Source: Paeniglutamicibacter sulfureus (GTDB taxonomy: Bacteria; Actinomycetota; Actinomycetes; Actinomycetales; Micrococcaceae). From it: DNA of 64,000 nucleotides. Shown here piece by piece: positions 38,194 through 46,677 of the stretch (the stretch's first letter is position 1; each line of letters starts with the position of its first letter). The stretch is from the NCBI RefSeq assembly GCF_030512175.1, contig NZ_JAULBL010000001.1:1-64000 (forward strand), read 5' to 3'. The position numbers were made by a program, and so were the translations under genes. Below the pieces are notes generated by a model. The model saw only the letters and a program-made list of their open reading frames with translations, made no database searches and was not told where the DNA came from.

Positions 38194-39668
38194 TGCGCCG
38201 AGCCCTCCTTTGCGGCGGAAGAACCGCTGGTAGTTTCGGCAATTTGATCGCCCAGGTGCCGGAGCCCCGAGCCGTTGGAGGACTTGAAGAGCACGATGTC
38301 CCCGGGAAGCAGGTTCTCGTTCAGGATCCGTGCGGCGGCCTTGGTGTCCTCGACGTAGTACGCCTCGTCGCCCCAGCTGCCCTCGAGCACCGCGGAATTG
38401 TAGGCTAGCTTGGCCCCGCGCCCCACGACGAGCAGTTTCTTGATATTCATGCGCACCGCGATGCGCCCGAGCATGTCGTGTTCGTGGCGGGAGTCCTCGC
38501 CGAGTTCGAGCATTTCGCCCAGCACGGCCCAGGTGCGCCGGGCGTTGCCCTGTGCGTCGGGCAGGCCGAGTTCGGCCAGCGTGCGCAGTGCTACACGCAT
38601 GGAGTCCGGGTTGGCGTTGTAGGCGTCATTGATGATGCTCACCCCGTCGGCCCGTTCGATGCGTTCCATGCGCCAGCGGCTGCTCGGGCCCAGGCCCTGG
38701 AGGGTCGCGGCGATTTTCGCCGGTTCCAGGCCCAGGTATTCGGCCACGGCGGCGGCGGCCAGGATATTGGCCACGTGGTGGCGCCCGATGAGCCCGGAGG
38801 TGACCTGGTGCGTCGAGGAATCGGCGGCGACCAGCGTGAACACCGGGTGGCCGTCGGCGTCGACGTCCAGGTCCCGGGCCCAGACACCGGCCCCGGTCTC
38901 ACCGGCGGTGCGCTGCACGCCAAAGGGGCGGACCGGGGCCACGGTGCGGGTGTGCATCGGGGCCACGAGGTTGTCGTCGTGGTTCAGCACGGCGAGCCCG
39001 GTGGCGGGCAGTGCCTCGACCATCTCGCCCTTGGCCTTGGCAATGTTCTCGATGCCGCCGAATTCCCCGGCGTGGGCCGAGCCGACGCCCAGGACCACCC
39101 CGACCTCGGGGTGGACCATGTCGGTGAGGTAGCGGATGTGGCCGATGCCGGTGGCACCCATTTCCATGATCAGGTACTTGGTCTCGGCGGTGGCGCGGAA
39201 GACCGTCAGCGGGACGCCGACCTCGCCGTTGTACGAGCCCACCGGCGCGATCGTCGGGCCCAGGTTGGCCAGCAACGCGGCGAGCAGGTCCTTGGTGGTG
39301 GTCTTGCCGGCCGAACCGGTGATGCCCACCACGCGCAGCCCGTTGGCCGCCTTGAGCCGCTCGACGATGGCGGCGGCGATCTGCCCCATCGCAATGATGG
39401 CGTCGGGGACGATGATCGCCGGGTGCACGGCACCGTCGGCGGACTGGGTTTCACGCTCGGCCAGGGCCAGCACGGCACCCTGGCCGATGGCAGCGTCGAT
39501 GAAGTGGTGCCCGTCGGAGGACTCCCCCGGCTTGGCTACGAAGAGCCAGCCGGTTTCGCAATTGCGCGAGTCGGTGTCGACTCCGAGGATGGGAGTGTCG
39601 GCGCTAGCCGTTGAGGTGAGTCGCCCGCCGGTGATTTCGGCGATTTCGGCGGAAAGTAGTTCAATCAT
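38190..39668 (-). CDS. murF: UDP-MurNAc-tripeptide-D-Ala-D-Ala ligase MurF
   Basis: 492 residues from ATG 39668 (MIELLSAEIAEITGG); the frame is open to 39779, inside murE. It adds D-Ala-D-Ala to complete the pentapeptide. The ATP site is GITGSAGKTTTKDLLAALL. INDAYNANPDSMRVAL and EMGATGIGHIRYLTD are family marks. It follows murE by 13 bases and overlaps mraY by 4. Confidence 0.97.
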   Translation of the reverse strand: MIELLSAEIAEITGGRLTSTASADTPILGVDTDSRNCETGWLFVAKPGESSDGHHFIDAAIGQGAVLALAERETQSADGAVHPAIIVPDAIIAMGQIAAAIVERLKAANGLRVVGITGSAGKTTTKDLLAALLANLGPTIAPVGSYNGEVGVPLTVFRATAETKYLIMEMGATGIGHIRYLTDMVHPEVGVVLGVGSAHAGEFGGIENIAKAKGEMVEALPATGLAVLNHDDNLVAPMHTRTVAPVRPFGVQRTAGETGAGVWARDLDVDADGHPVFTLVAADSSTHQVTSGLIGRHHVANILAAAAVAEYLGLEPAKIAATLQGLGPSSRWRMERIERADGVSIINDAYNANPDSMRVALRTLAELGLPDAQGNARRTWAVLGEMLELGEDSRHEHDMLGRIAVRMNIKKLLVVGRGAKLAYNSAVLEGSWGDEAYYVEDTKAAARILNENLLPGDIVLFKSSNGSGLRHLGDQIAETTSGSSAAKEGSAQ

Positions 39669-39681
39669 GGCAAGTAGGACT

Positions 39682-41310
39682 TTACCCTTCATCCGTGGGA
39701 TCGAAGGAATCGGAAGCCGGCGCCAGGGGGCTGAAGCCGTGGGCCAGCAGTGCCCGGCGCAGTTCCTCGCGGTCGTCAAGTTCGAGGTTCACGCCCATGA
39801 CCTCCTGGAAGACCTCGTGCCCTCGTCCGGCCACCAGGATCGTGTCCCGCTCCCCCGCCATGGCAACGGCCGCAGCAATTGCCGCCGCGCGCGGATGGAT
39901 CTCGCGAACTTCGCTCAGCAGGCCGTGGGCCTGGATTTCGGCGCGGGCACCGGCGGCCACCGCGGCCCTGATGGGTGCCGGGTCCTCGGAGTGCGGGTCG
40001 TCATCAGTGACAATGACCACGTCTGCGTGTTGGGCGGCGACGGCGCCCATGATCGGGCGCTTGGTCGCGTCGCGTTCACCGGTGGCCCCGAAGACCACGA
40101 TCACGCGGGATCCGGGCTCGGCCGAGCGCACCGAGGACAGGGCGCGGGCCAGGGCATCGGGGTTGTGGGCGAAGTCAACGATGGAGGCCGGGGCCTCGGC
40201 GATGACCTGCATGCGCCCCGGCACCTCGACGGTGAGTGGGTTGGCCCGGTCCAGGGCCTCCTGCAGCCGGGCAGGGTCGACCCCGGAGGCCAGGACCATC
40301 AGGACGGCCAGGGCGGCGTTGGAGACGTTGAAGTCCCCCGGCAGGCCCGTGGCCGTCTCGATGACTGTCCCATCGGGTCCACGCAGCTGGAACCGGTGGC
40401 CCAGGCCGGCCGGAACGACGTTGTCGATGACCCAGTCGGCACCGGGCGTCGCGGGGTCGCTGGCCAGGGTCCAGACCTCGGCCGTGGCCTGCCGGGCCAT
40501 CTCCAAGCCCCAGCTGTCATCGACCATGATCACGGCGCGGTCGCTGCGTTCCAGGTCGAAGAGCAGCGCCTTGGTCTCGAAATACTCCTGCATCGAGCCG
40601 TGCAGGTCCAGGTGGTCCTGGGTGAGGTTGGTGAATCCGGAGACCGCGAACCGCAGCCCGTCGACCCGCCGGTAGGACAGGGAATGGGACGAGACCTCCA
40701 TGGTGGCTGCCTCGACACCGAGTTCCCGCATGCGGGCCATCAGTCCGTGCAGCTGGGGGGCCTCAGGGGTGGTGAGGATGCTGGGAATCGGCGTATCGCC
40801 GGCGGCGATCTCGATGGTGCCCACTAGGCCGGTCTCTCGACCCAGGGCACGCAGCACCGAGCGAATCATGTAGCTGGTGGTCGTCTTGCCGTTGGTCCCG
40901 GTCAGTCCGAAGAGTTCGGGACAGGCTTCGTCGGTTCCGTAGACCAGTGCGGAGAGTTCGCCAATGACTTCGCGGACCTGTTCCACCAGCAGCACCGGCA
41001 CCCCGGCTGTCGACGCGGCGTCTTCGCCTTCGATGTCGGTCAGGATCGCGGCTGCACCGGTCTCCACGGCGGCCTGGGCGAATTGTGCGCCGTGGAAGCG
41101 GGCGCCGGGGGCGGCAACATAGATGTCCCCGGGCTGGACGGCGCGCGAATCCAGGCAGATCCCGGTGACCGTGGCCCCGCCGTCTCCGATGATGTTCGCA
41201 CCCCGCCCGGTTTCGTGCAGGTATTCGAGCATTGCTGTCAACGTCGTGGTGCTTTTGTCCAGCGGACGCAGCAGGGCTTCCGCCGAGCGGGGGGTGAGGG
41301 CTTGAGGCAT
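39682..41310 (-). CDS. murE: UDP-MurNAc-tripeptide synthetase MurE, L-lysine-type motif
   Basis: 542 residues. MurE adds the third stem-peptide residue. The ATP site is GLTGTNGKTTTSYMIRSVL. The substrate-selecting loop, DNPR in meso-diaminopimelate enzymes, reads DDDPHSEDP at about 432-440, so the arginine that binds the extra carboxylate is missing. This points to L-lysine as substrate, as known for Micrococcaceae cell walls. Its ATG overlaps the preceding PBP stop by one base (TAATG). Confidence 0.95.
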   Translation of the reverse strand: MPQALTPRSAEALLRPLDKSTTTLTAMLEYLHETGRGANIIGDGGATVTGICLDSRAVQPGDIYVAAPGARFHGAQFAQAAVETGAAAILTDIEGEDAASTAGVPVLLVEQVREVIGELSALVYGTDEACPELFGLTGTNGKTTTSYMIRSVLRALGRETGLVGTIEIAAGDTPIPSILTTPEAPQLHGLMARMRELGVEAATMEVSSHSLSYRRVDGLRFAVSGFTNLTQDHLDLHGSMQEYFETKALLFDLERSDRAVIMVDDSWGLEMARQATAEVWTLASDPATPGADWVIDNVVPAGLGHRFQLRGPDGTVIETATGLPGDFNVSNAALAVLMVLASGVDPARLQEALDRANPLTVEVPGRMQVIAEAPASIVDFAHNPDALARALSSVRSAEPGSRVIVVFGATGERDATKRPIMGAVAAQHADVVIVTDDDPHSEDPAPIRAAVAAGARAEIQAHGLLSEVREIHPRAAAIAAAVAMAGERDTILVAGRGHEVFQEVMGVNLELDDREELRRALLAHGFSPLAPASDSFDPTDEG

Positions 41311-43142
41311 TACCAGGATTTCTTTTGTTCGGAACCGATGAACACGTCGTACCCGTTGGGCTTCGAATTGCTCGGTGCAACATTGTAGGCGTTCAGGGTC
41401 TTGCCCATTACTTCACTAAAGGTATCGCCGACCGTCCATGACTTCCAGTTGCCCTTGGGCCGGTACATGGTGACCACGACGGCGATCTCGGGGTCCTCCA
41501 GCGGAGCGACCCCGGCAAACGAGTTGGTGTACCCGTCGTATCCGCCGTTGGGGCCGGCAGCCTGGCCGGTGCCCGATTTTCCGCCAACGCGGTAACCGGA
41601 CACAGCCATCTTAGTGCCGGTGCCCTCCATGACCACTGTCTCCATCATCCGGAGCATTTCCTTCGACGTCTTTTCCGAGAACACCCGCTTGCTCTTGGGT
41701 GCGGCGGGCTTCTCGATGGTGCCGTCCGGATTGATATAGGAATCGATCAGCGTCGGGTAGATGCGCACGCCGCCGTTGGCAACCGTCTGGGTGATCTGCG
41801 CGGTGTGCAGTGCCGTCTGCGTGTAGGCCTGGCCGAACATGGTCGCGTACTGCTGGCGCCGCTCCCAGTCCTGCGGCTCGGCGAGGATGCCCTTGCTGGC
41901 CCCGGTAAGGCCAATGTCGATGGCCTCGCCCAGGCCGAGTTTTTTCATGTAGGCGTGACGCGTCTCATTGCTCATCTTGTTGCCGATCATGACCGTGCCG
42001 GTGTTGTAGGAGCGGGCGAAGATCCCCGCGGCGGTCATGTCGTAGGTGGAGTGCTTCAACGAGTCGTTGATGGTTTCCTTGTTGATGGTGTACGCGTTGG
42101 GGACCTTGAAGGCGTCGGTGGGCTTGACCACGCCCTCCTCGAGGGCCGCCGCAAACGTCGGGACCTTGCCGGTGGAACCAGGCTCAAAGGCCTGGGTGAT
42201 CGATGCCGAGGTGCGGAAGCGCCCCTCGGTGGCGCTGGGGTCGTTGGGGTCCATTTGGTTTGAGTCCCCAATGGCAATGATCCGTCCCGTTTTCACTTCG
42301 GTGACGATGACCGAGACCCAGTCGGCGTTGAACTGCTCTTGCTTCTTCAGGGCCTCTTCCTGGGCGATGAAGTTGATGTCACTGTCGATGGTGAGCTTGA
42401 TGTCCTGGCCGTCGACGGCGGGCACCTCGGTCATTTCCGCCACCGGAATCCGTACGCCGTCCGCACCGATCTCGTAGGTGCGGGTTCCCGCTGTCCCCTT
42501 CAGGCGGTCATTTTGGCTCAGTTCCAGGCCTTCGGCGCCGTTGTGGGATTGCTGGTCCTCGGAATTCCTCACGAAACCCAGCAGTGGCCCGGCCACAACG
42601 CCGTTGGGGTACTGCCGTTCGCTGCGGAGCTGGCCCGTCAGCGTGGGGATGCGAAGTTCCATGACCGCATTGCGCACCTCGGGGGTTACGCCCTTGGCCA
42701 CGACGGAATAGGCGTTCTTTTTGGCCCCGGGATCCCCGACAATCGCGGTGCGCACGGTATCGATGTCCTGGTCAAGGATTACGGCCAGTTCGCCCACGGC
42801 CTGTTCAATCGTGACCTTTTCGCGCGTGGCACCGCCGGAGGGCTTGTTGCGCACGATCGGCTTGTTCGCATCCACCTTGCGTTGGTCGATGACCAGGTCA
42901 TAGCGATCGACACTGGTGGCCAGGATCGTCCCCGTGGTGTCGAGGATCTGTCCGCGCTTGGGCTGGGTTTCCTGGACCCGGGTGCGGTTCTTGACCGCGT
43001 CGGCTGCCACGGCCTTGGCGTTGAGTGACTGGACGAAGAACAGCCGGCCGCCAATGAGCAGAAGCAGGACCAGGGCGAAGACCACGACCATGCGCAGGCG
43101 CGGATGGGTCGTTCCGGTGTTGGACGGGGATTTCTTGGGCAT
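41310..43142 (-). CDS. ftsI: Class B penicillin-binding protein, FtsI/PBP3-like
   Basis: 610 residues. A short basic tail and one transmembrane helix (about 17-37) precede the pedestal domain and the transpeptidase domain. Catalytic motifs are EPGSTGK (nucleophile Ser 323), SYNTG and KSGTGQ (Lys about 519). It cross-links septal peptidoglycan with FtsW. There are no PASTA repeats. It follows ftsL by 75 bases and is coupled to murE. Staphylococcal-type resistance determinants are not suggested. Confidence 0.96.
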   Translation of the reverse strand: MPKKSPSNTGTTHPRLRMVVVFALVLLLLIGGRLFFVQSLNAKAVAADAVKNRTRVQETQPKRGQILDTTGTILATSVDRYDLVIDQRKVDANKPIVRNKPSGGATREKVTIEQAVGELAVILDQDIDTVRTAIVGDPGAKKNAYSVVAKGVTPEVRNAVMELRIPTLTGQLRSERQYPNGVVAGPLLGFVRNSEDQQSHNGAEGLELSQNDRLKGTAGTRTYEIGADGVRIPVAEMTEVPAVDGQDIKLTIDSDINFIAQEEALKKQEQFNADWVSVIVTEVKTGRIIAIGDSNQMDPNDPSATEGRFRTSASITQAFEPGSTGKVPTFAAALEEGVVKPTDAFKVPNAYTINKETINDSLKHSTYDMTAAGIFARSYNTGTVMIGNKMSNETRHAYMKKLGLGEAIDIGLTGASKGILAEPQDWERRQQYATMFGQAYTQTALHTAQITQTVANGGVRIYPTLIDSYINPDGTIEKPAAPKSKRVFSEKTSKEMLRMMETVVMEGTGTKMAVSGYRVGGKSGTGQAAGPNGGYDGYTNSFAGVAPLEDPEIAVVVTMYRPKGNWKSWTVGDTFSEVMGKTLNAYNVAPSNSKPNGYDVFIGSEQKKSW

Positions 43143-43217
43143 TCGGTCCTCAGCTCATACCGGGTGGGCGGGGTGGTGCTTGTCATGTTCCGGGGATGGC
43201 CGGAAATCGATGTACCC

Positions 43218-43949
43218 CTATTGTCCCGGGGTCTTAAGGCTCGGTGCCGGGATGGTTCCGCCGTTGAGCTCGGTCTTGGAGAAGTCCGGGCGGGAACCGT
43301 CGGTCGTCGCAGGAGCTTCCGAGGCCGTGGTCTTCGGTGCGTTCCAGTTGTCGGCTGCGGTATCCGGAGCCACGGCCGGGGCAGTCGGCTGGGCAGCCTT
43401 GACCGGGGCCTTCTTCTCCACGGGGGCCGCCGGCTTCGCCGGTGCCTTGAGCACGCCTGCTTTCGGCGAGGCGTCCTTGCCTGGCTTCTCGGCGGGCGTT
43501 GCGGTTCCGCTGACCTTTCCGGTTTCCAGATTGATGGCCGCGGGCGTCCCGGGCTTGACCATGCCCAGGTCTGCCGCCTTCTTGGCGACTACCTGAGGTG
43601 CTCCGAGATACAGGGCTTCCTGGCGCAATGCCTCGTTTTCCTGTGAGAGGGACCGCTCCTGGGAGCGCAATTCAACTGCGGTGTATTGGCCGTTGGCGAT
43701 GTACACGTTGATCAGGAGCACGGCCACCACCGAGGCGATGACCAGCACGAAGATCGAGACGATGAACGGGACCCGACGCTTTGAACCAAGTGCCGGAACC
43801 ACCGAAAGCGTTGTGCGGCGCTTGGCGGCAGGTTCCTGGGGTCGCGTGGCCGGTATCGGTTGGGGGGCGTGGCTGAGCGCATTGGCACCCTGAGTGGCTG
43901 GAAGCTCGACGACGCGAGAACGTACGCGGCTGGGTGTCCGGTTGCTCAT
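43218..43949 (-). CDS. ftsL: FtsL-like septum formation protein
   Basis: 243 residues. A cytoplasmic tail of about 60 residues precedes one transmembrane helix (PFIVSIFVLVIASVVAVLL, about 61-80). A short coiled coil follows (VELRSQERSLSQENEALRQE), as in FtsL/DivIC. Then comes an unusually long tail of about 110 residues rich in Ala, Pro and Lys. It lies between rsmH and ftsI, the standard ftsL slot; only its topology and position identify it. Confidence 0.85.
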   Translation of the reverse strand: MSNRTPSRVRSRVVELPATQGANALSHAPQPIPATRPQEPAAKRRTTLSVVPALGSKRRVPFIVSIFVLVIASVVAVLLINVYIANGQYTAVELRSQERSLSQENEALRQEALYLGAPQVVAKKAADLGMVKPGTPAAINLETGKVSGTATPAEKPGKDASPKAGVLKAPAKPAAPVEKKAPVKAAQPTAPAVAPDTAADNWNAPKTTASEAPATTDGSRPDFSKTELNGGTIPAPSLKTPGQ

Positions 43950-43951
43950 TT

Positions 43952-44947
43952 TCAGCTCCTCTTCAGGATGCGTTCCACGGCCCGCAGCTTAGCTGAGGCT
44001 GCGCGTGAGTTTTCTGCGATTTCTTGGTCAGTGGGCTTCTCGGTTCCTCGTGTCAGGACCTTGAATTGCGCCTTGTGTTCTTCCAGCTCGACGGGGAAGC
44101 CCGCCGGTGCCGAGGACTTGGATCTCGAGGCGAAGTGCCGCTTCGTGATCTTGTCCTCCAGGGAGTGGTAACTCATCACCACGACCCTGCCTCCTATGTG
44201 AAGGGAATCCATCGCTGCCGGAATGGCCCGATCCAACACGTCAAGCTCTTCGTTGACTTCGATTCGAAGGGCCTGGAAGGTTCGTTTGGCAGGATGCCCC
44301 CCGGTGCGGGCGGCGGCGGCCGGCACGACGGAGCGAATGGCTGCCACCAGCTCCTCAGTGGTGCTGAAGGGTTTCACCTTGCGGGCCTCTGCGATCGCCG
44401 AGGCGATACGTCCGGCGAATTTTTCCTCGCCCCAGGCCCTGATGATCCGCACCAATTCCGCTTCGCTGTATTCGTTCACGATGTCGGCGGCCGTGGGGCC
44501 GCGCGAGGTGTCCATGCGCATGTCCAGCGGCGCATCGTAGGAGTACGCGAAGCCGCGCTCCCTTTCGTCAAGTTGCAGGGAGGAGACACCGAGGTCAAAG
44601 AGCACGCCGTCGACCCCGTCGAACCCGAGATCGGCAACGACATCGGCGATCTCGTCGTAGATGGCATGTACGAGGTCCGTGCGATTTGCGTAGGGTTCCA
44701 GTCGCGCGCCAGCCAGGGCCAAAGCCTGCTCGTCACGATCAAGCCCGATCAGGTGGACGTCGGGGAACCGTTGCAGCAGTGCCTCCGAGTGGCCCCCCAT
44801 GCCCAAGGTGCAGTCCACGACCACGGCCAGGCCGCGCGCGGCAATGCCGGCTTCAATCCCCGGCTCCAAGAGCCCTACGCATCGATCGAGCAGTACTGGA
44901 ACATGGCGTTCCGAGGCGGGTCGCTCTGCGGCTCCGTCTAAATTCAC
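43952..44947 (-). CDS. rsmH: 16S rRNA (cytosine-1402-N4)-methyltransferase RsmH
   Basis: 331 residues. The SAM-binding site is [37 protein letters not shown] and [17 protein letters not shown] are family signatures. It methylates C1402 in the ribosomal P-site. Its stop is 2 bases before the ftsL start. The gap to mraZ (44948-45118) contains a small hairpin with 9-base arms (45024-45032 and 45041-45049). Confidence 0.97.
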   Translation of the reverse strand: MNLDGAAERPASERHVPVLLDRCVGLLEPGIEAGIAARGLAVVVDCTLGMGGHSEALLQRFPDVHLIGLDRDEQALALAGARLEPYANRTDLVHAIYDEIADVVADLGFDGVDGVLFDLGVSSLQLDERERGFAYSYDAPLDMRMDTSRGPTAADIVNEYSEAELVRIIRAWGEEKFAGRIASAIAEARKVKPFSTTEELVAAIRSVVPAAAARTGGHPAKRTFQALRIEVNEELDVLDRAIPAAMDSLHIGGRVVVMSYHSLEDKITKRHFASRSKSSAPAGFPVELEEHKAQFKVLTRGTEKPTDQEIAENSRAASAKLRAVERILKRS

Positions 44948-45118
44948 CGCTCCCCCTTTCGCGTGGGCGTTGTGCTTAGGTGTTGGCTGGGATCAGATCC
45001 CCCTCCGACCCGCGGCCGCCCAGCCTGACTCCGGGGAAGTGGAGTCAGGATGCACGTTTTGCGGGCGGCTGGAGATCTCATCCAAGCCACTTTCGGGCCT
45101 TCAGCCACCGTGAGGTGG

Positions 45119-45547
45119 CTAGGATCCCGGAAGTACTTCGTCATCCGTTTCGGAGAACACGTCCTCCTGTTGTTCGAGGTAGGAATTCCATGAGGAGGAA
45201 TCCCAAATCTCGACCCGGTTGCCCGCGCCGATCACTGTGACCTCGCGGTCCAGCCCCGCATATGAACGAAGCATGGACGGAATGGTGACCCGTCCCTGCT
45301 TGTCTGGTAATTCATCCGAAGCACCAGAGAGAAAAACACGCGCATAGTCCCTTGCCTGGCGTGACGAGATCGGAGCCTGGCTCATTTGCTCATGCTGCTT
45401 CTCAAACTCACGTTGACTAAAGACGTATATGCAGCGTTCCTGGCCACGAGTCAGAACCAAACCATTGGCTAATTCATCGCGATACTTGGCCGGGAGGATT
45501 AATCGCCCTTTCTCATCGAGGCGCGGTGTATACGTTCCAAGGAACAT
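45119..45547 (-). CDS. mraZ: Transcriptional regulator MraZ
   Basis: 142 residues with two SpoVT-AbrB-like halves: [16 protein letters not shown] in the first and [18 protein letters not shown] in the second. MraZ forms rings that bind short repeated DNA boxes and controls the division cluster that it heads. The start at 45547 has GGGAGG upstream and gives the family N-terminus [11 protein letters not shown]. Its own promoter carries matching boxes. Confidence 0.97.
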   Translation of the reverse strand: MFLGTYTPRLDEKGRLILPAKYRDELANGLVLTRGQERCIYVFSQREFEKQHEQMSQAPISSRQARDYARVFLSGASDELPDKQGRVTIPSMLRSYAGLDREVTVIGAGNRVEIWDSSSWNSYLEQQEDVFSETDDEVLPGS

Positions 45548-45580
45548 ACAGACCGCCTCCCGGTTGAAAGAAGCATCTTG

Positions 45581-45632
45581 CTCCATTCCCCTCTATTTCG
45601 CTCCACTTTACTCCACAACCCTCCACTGTCAA
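45581..45632 (-). promoter_or_regulatory. mraZ promoter with 10-bp-phased MraZ boxes
   Basis: Read on the minus strand, TTGACA (45632-45627) and TAAAGT (45610-45605) form a promoter with a 16-base spacer. GTGGAG occurs at 45621, 45611 and 45601, then degenerate ATAGAG at 45591 and ATGGAG at 45581, each exactly 10 bases apart. MraZ of E. coli binds TGGGN repeats with the same 10-base period. The boxes overlap both promoter elements, so autorepression is likely. Confidence 0.75.
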
Positions 45633-46044
45633 CGACCGTTTCGGCATTTTGGCCTGTAAACCGAACGAAAACTGTTGATTTTTCGGGCTTTTCTAGTGGC
45701 GAGTCGAGTGGAGGGGTTTTTATTCAGATCAAACTCCCAGAAAACTTCGCGTGATGGCCGACACAGTCGCGTTTTCGAAAATATGAGGATTTACAAGGTG
45801 TTTCGAGGGTTCGGGGAGCGATGTGGAGGGAAGTGGCAGGTGGACGTGGGGGAAAGTGGAGGAAAACGGGACAGCCCTCGCGGAGGGCAAAAGCGTGCCC
45901 GGAAAAAGAATTTACGTCGATTGGCCATACTCGGCGCGTCGTCGGTCCTCCAAGCCTCACGGCTATTCCCTTAAGTCCCGGGCAGTGTCGGGCCACCAGT
46001 GGACTCGCGCCCCTGCCCAGGCCTTCGACTGCCATCACGGGGCA
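45633..46044. other. Non-coding gap upstream of mraZ with a second GTGG cluster
   Basis: About 410 bases without a convincing gene. On the plus strand, GTGG motifs cluster at 45823, 45833, 45840, 45846 and 45856, with two more at 45696 and 45708. They point the opposite way from the mraZ boxes. Short open frames here have no family features and run into the DUF3040 gene on the other strand. Confidence 0.5.
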
Positions 46045-46045
46045 T

Positions 46046-46087
46046 TAAAAAGACCAAGGCCCCGCGCTTTGGTGCGGAGCCTTGGTC
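46046..46087 (-). terminator. Terminator of the DUF3040 gene
   Basis: GACCAAGGC (46052-46060) pairs with GCCTTGGTC (46079-46087), with further inner pairing. On the minus strand the stem is followed by TTTTTA. It separates the DUF3040 gene from the mraZ region. Confidence 0.75.
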
Positions 46088-46128
46088 GAACGATTGTGGC
46101 GGAGCGTCAGGGCTCCGATGGGCGAGGT

Positions 46129-46503
46129 CTAGGAACCGTGCTCGTCACGCTTTCGCTGTTCCCACTTGTTTTCCAGGTCACTCATGAATCCCGGTTTCTG
46201 CGGAAGCTTTGAGGCGCCGGTCGCGCCGCTCTTCTTGGTGCCGCCCTTGCGCGAAAGGGCCAGGTACACTCCGCCAAACATGACGATGAACCCCAAGACG
46301 CCAACGATGATCAGCTGGCTTGAAACGCCATAGATCAGCACACCAAGCCCAACGATGCCGATCAACGCACCCAAAGCCAGGTTGCGCGTTGAATAGTTCC
46401 CCGCCGTCGACGCGGATTTCATCGTCGACGCGAAGCGATGGTCTTCATGTAGCTGCTTTTCCAGCTGCTCCAGAAGACGTTGCTCATGCTCGGAAAGTGG
46501 CAT
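46129..46503 (-). CDS. DUF3040 family membrane protein
   Basis: 124 residues. The N-terminal MPLSEHEQRLLEQLEKQL is the hallmark of DUF3040. Two hydrophobic segments follow (LALGALIGIVGLGVLIYGV and LIIVGVLGFIVMFGGVYLAL). The C-terminus is basic and glycine/serine-rich. It is conserved upstream of mraZ in many actinobacteria, but its role is unknown. It has its own terminator and lies 174 bases after dinB on the same strand. Confidence 0.88.
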   Translation of the reverse strand: MPLSEHEQRLLEQLEKQLHEDHRFASTMKSASTAGNYSTRNLALGALIGIVGLGVLIYGVSSQLIIVGVLGFIVMFGGVYLALSRKGGTKKSGATGASKLPQKPGFMSDLENKWEQRKRDEHGS

Positions 46504-46677
46504 CGTCTCTTCCCCTTCACTCCACGGTCCCGGCTCTCGCCTTTACCTACTTGAACGTTGTAAGCCCCGGCAATGTTCCCGCCAATTCGGCTGGCCAACT
46601 TCTACTTCCAGAATAGTCCTGAAACTCGCTAATTAGGTAGTCAGGATTCGTCTCTGGGCAGACTCGCGGCGAATAAG

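Noticed and set aside
35564-38242. An open frame of 892 codons across murD and mraY as a fusion protein
   Set aside because: The mraY gene is clearly in another frame with all its loops, and murD has its own GTG start that overlaps the mraY stop by four bases.
45675-46212. Plus-strand open frames in the gap upstream of mraZ
   Set aside because: No recognisable domain or good start is present, and the longer one overlaps the 3' end of the DUF3040 gene. They are better explained as chance frames over a regulatory gap.
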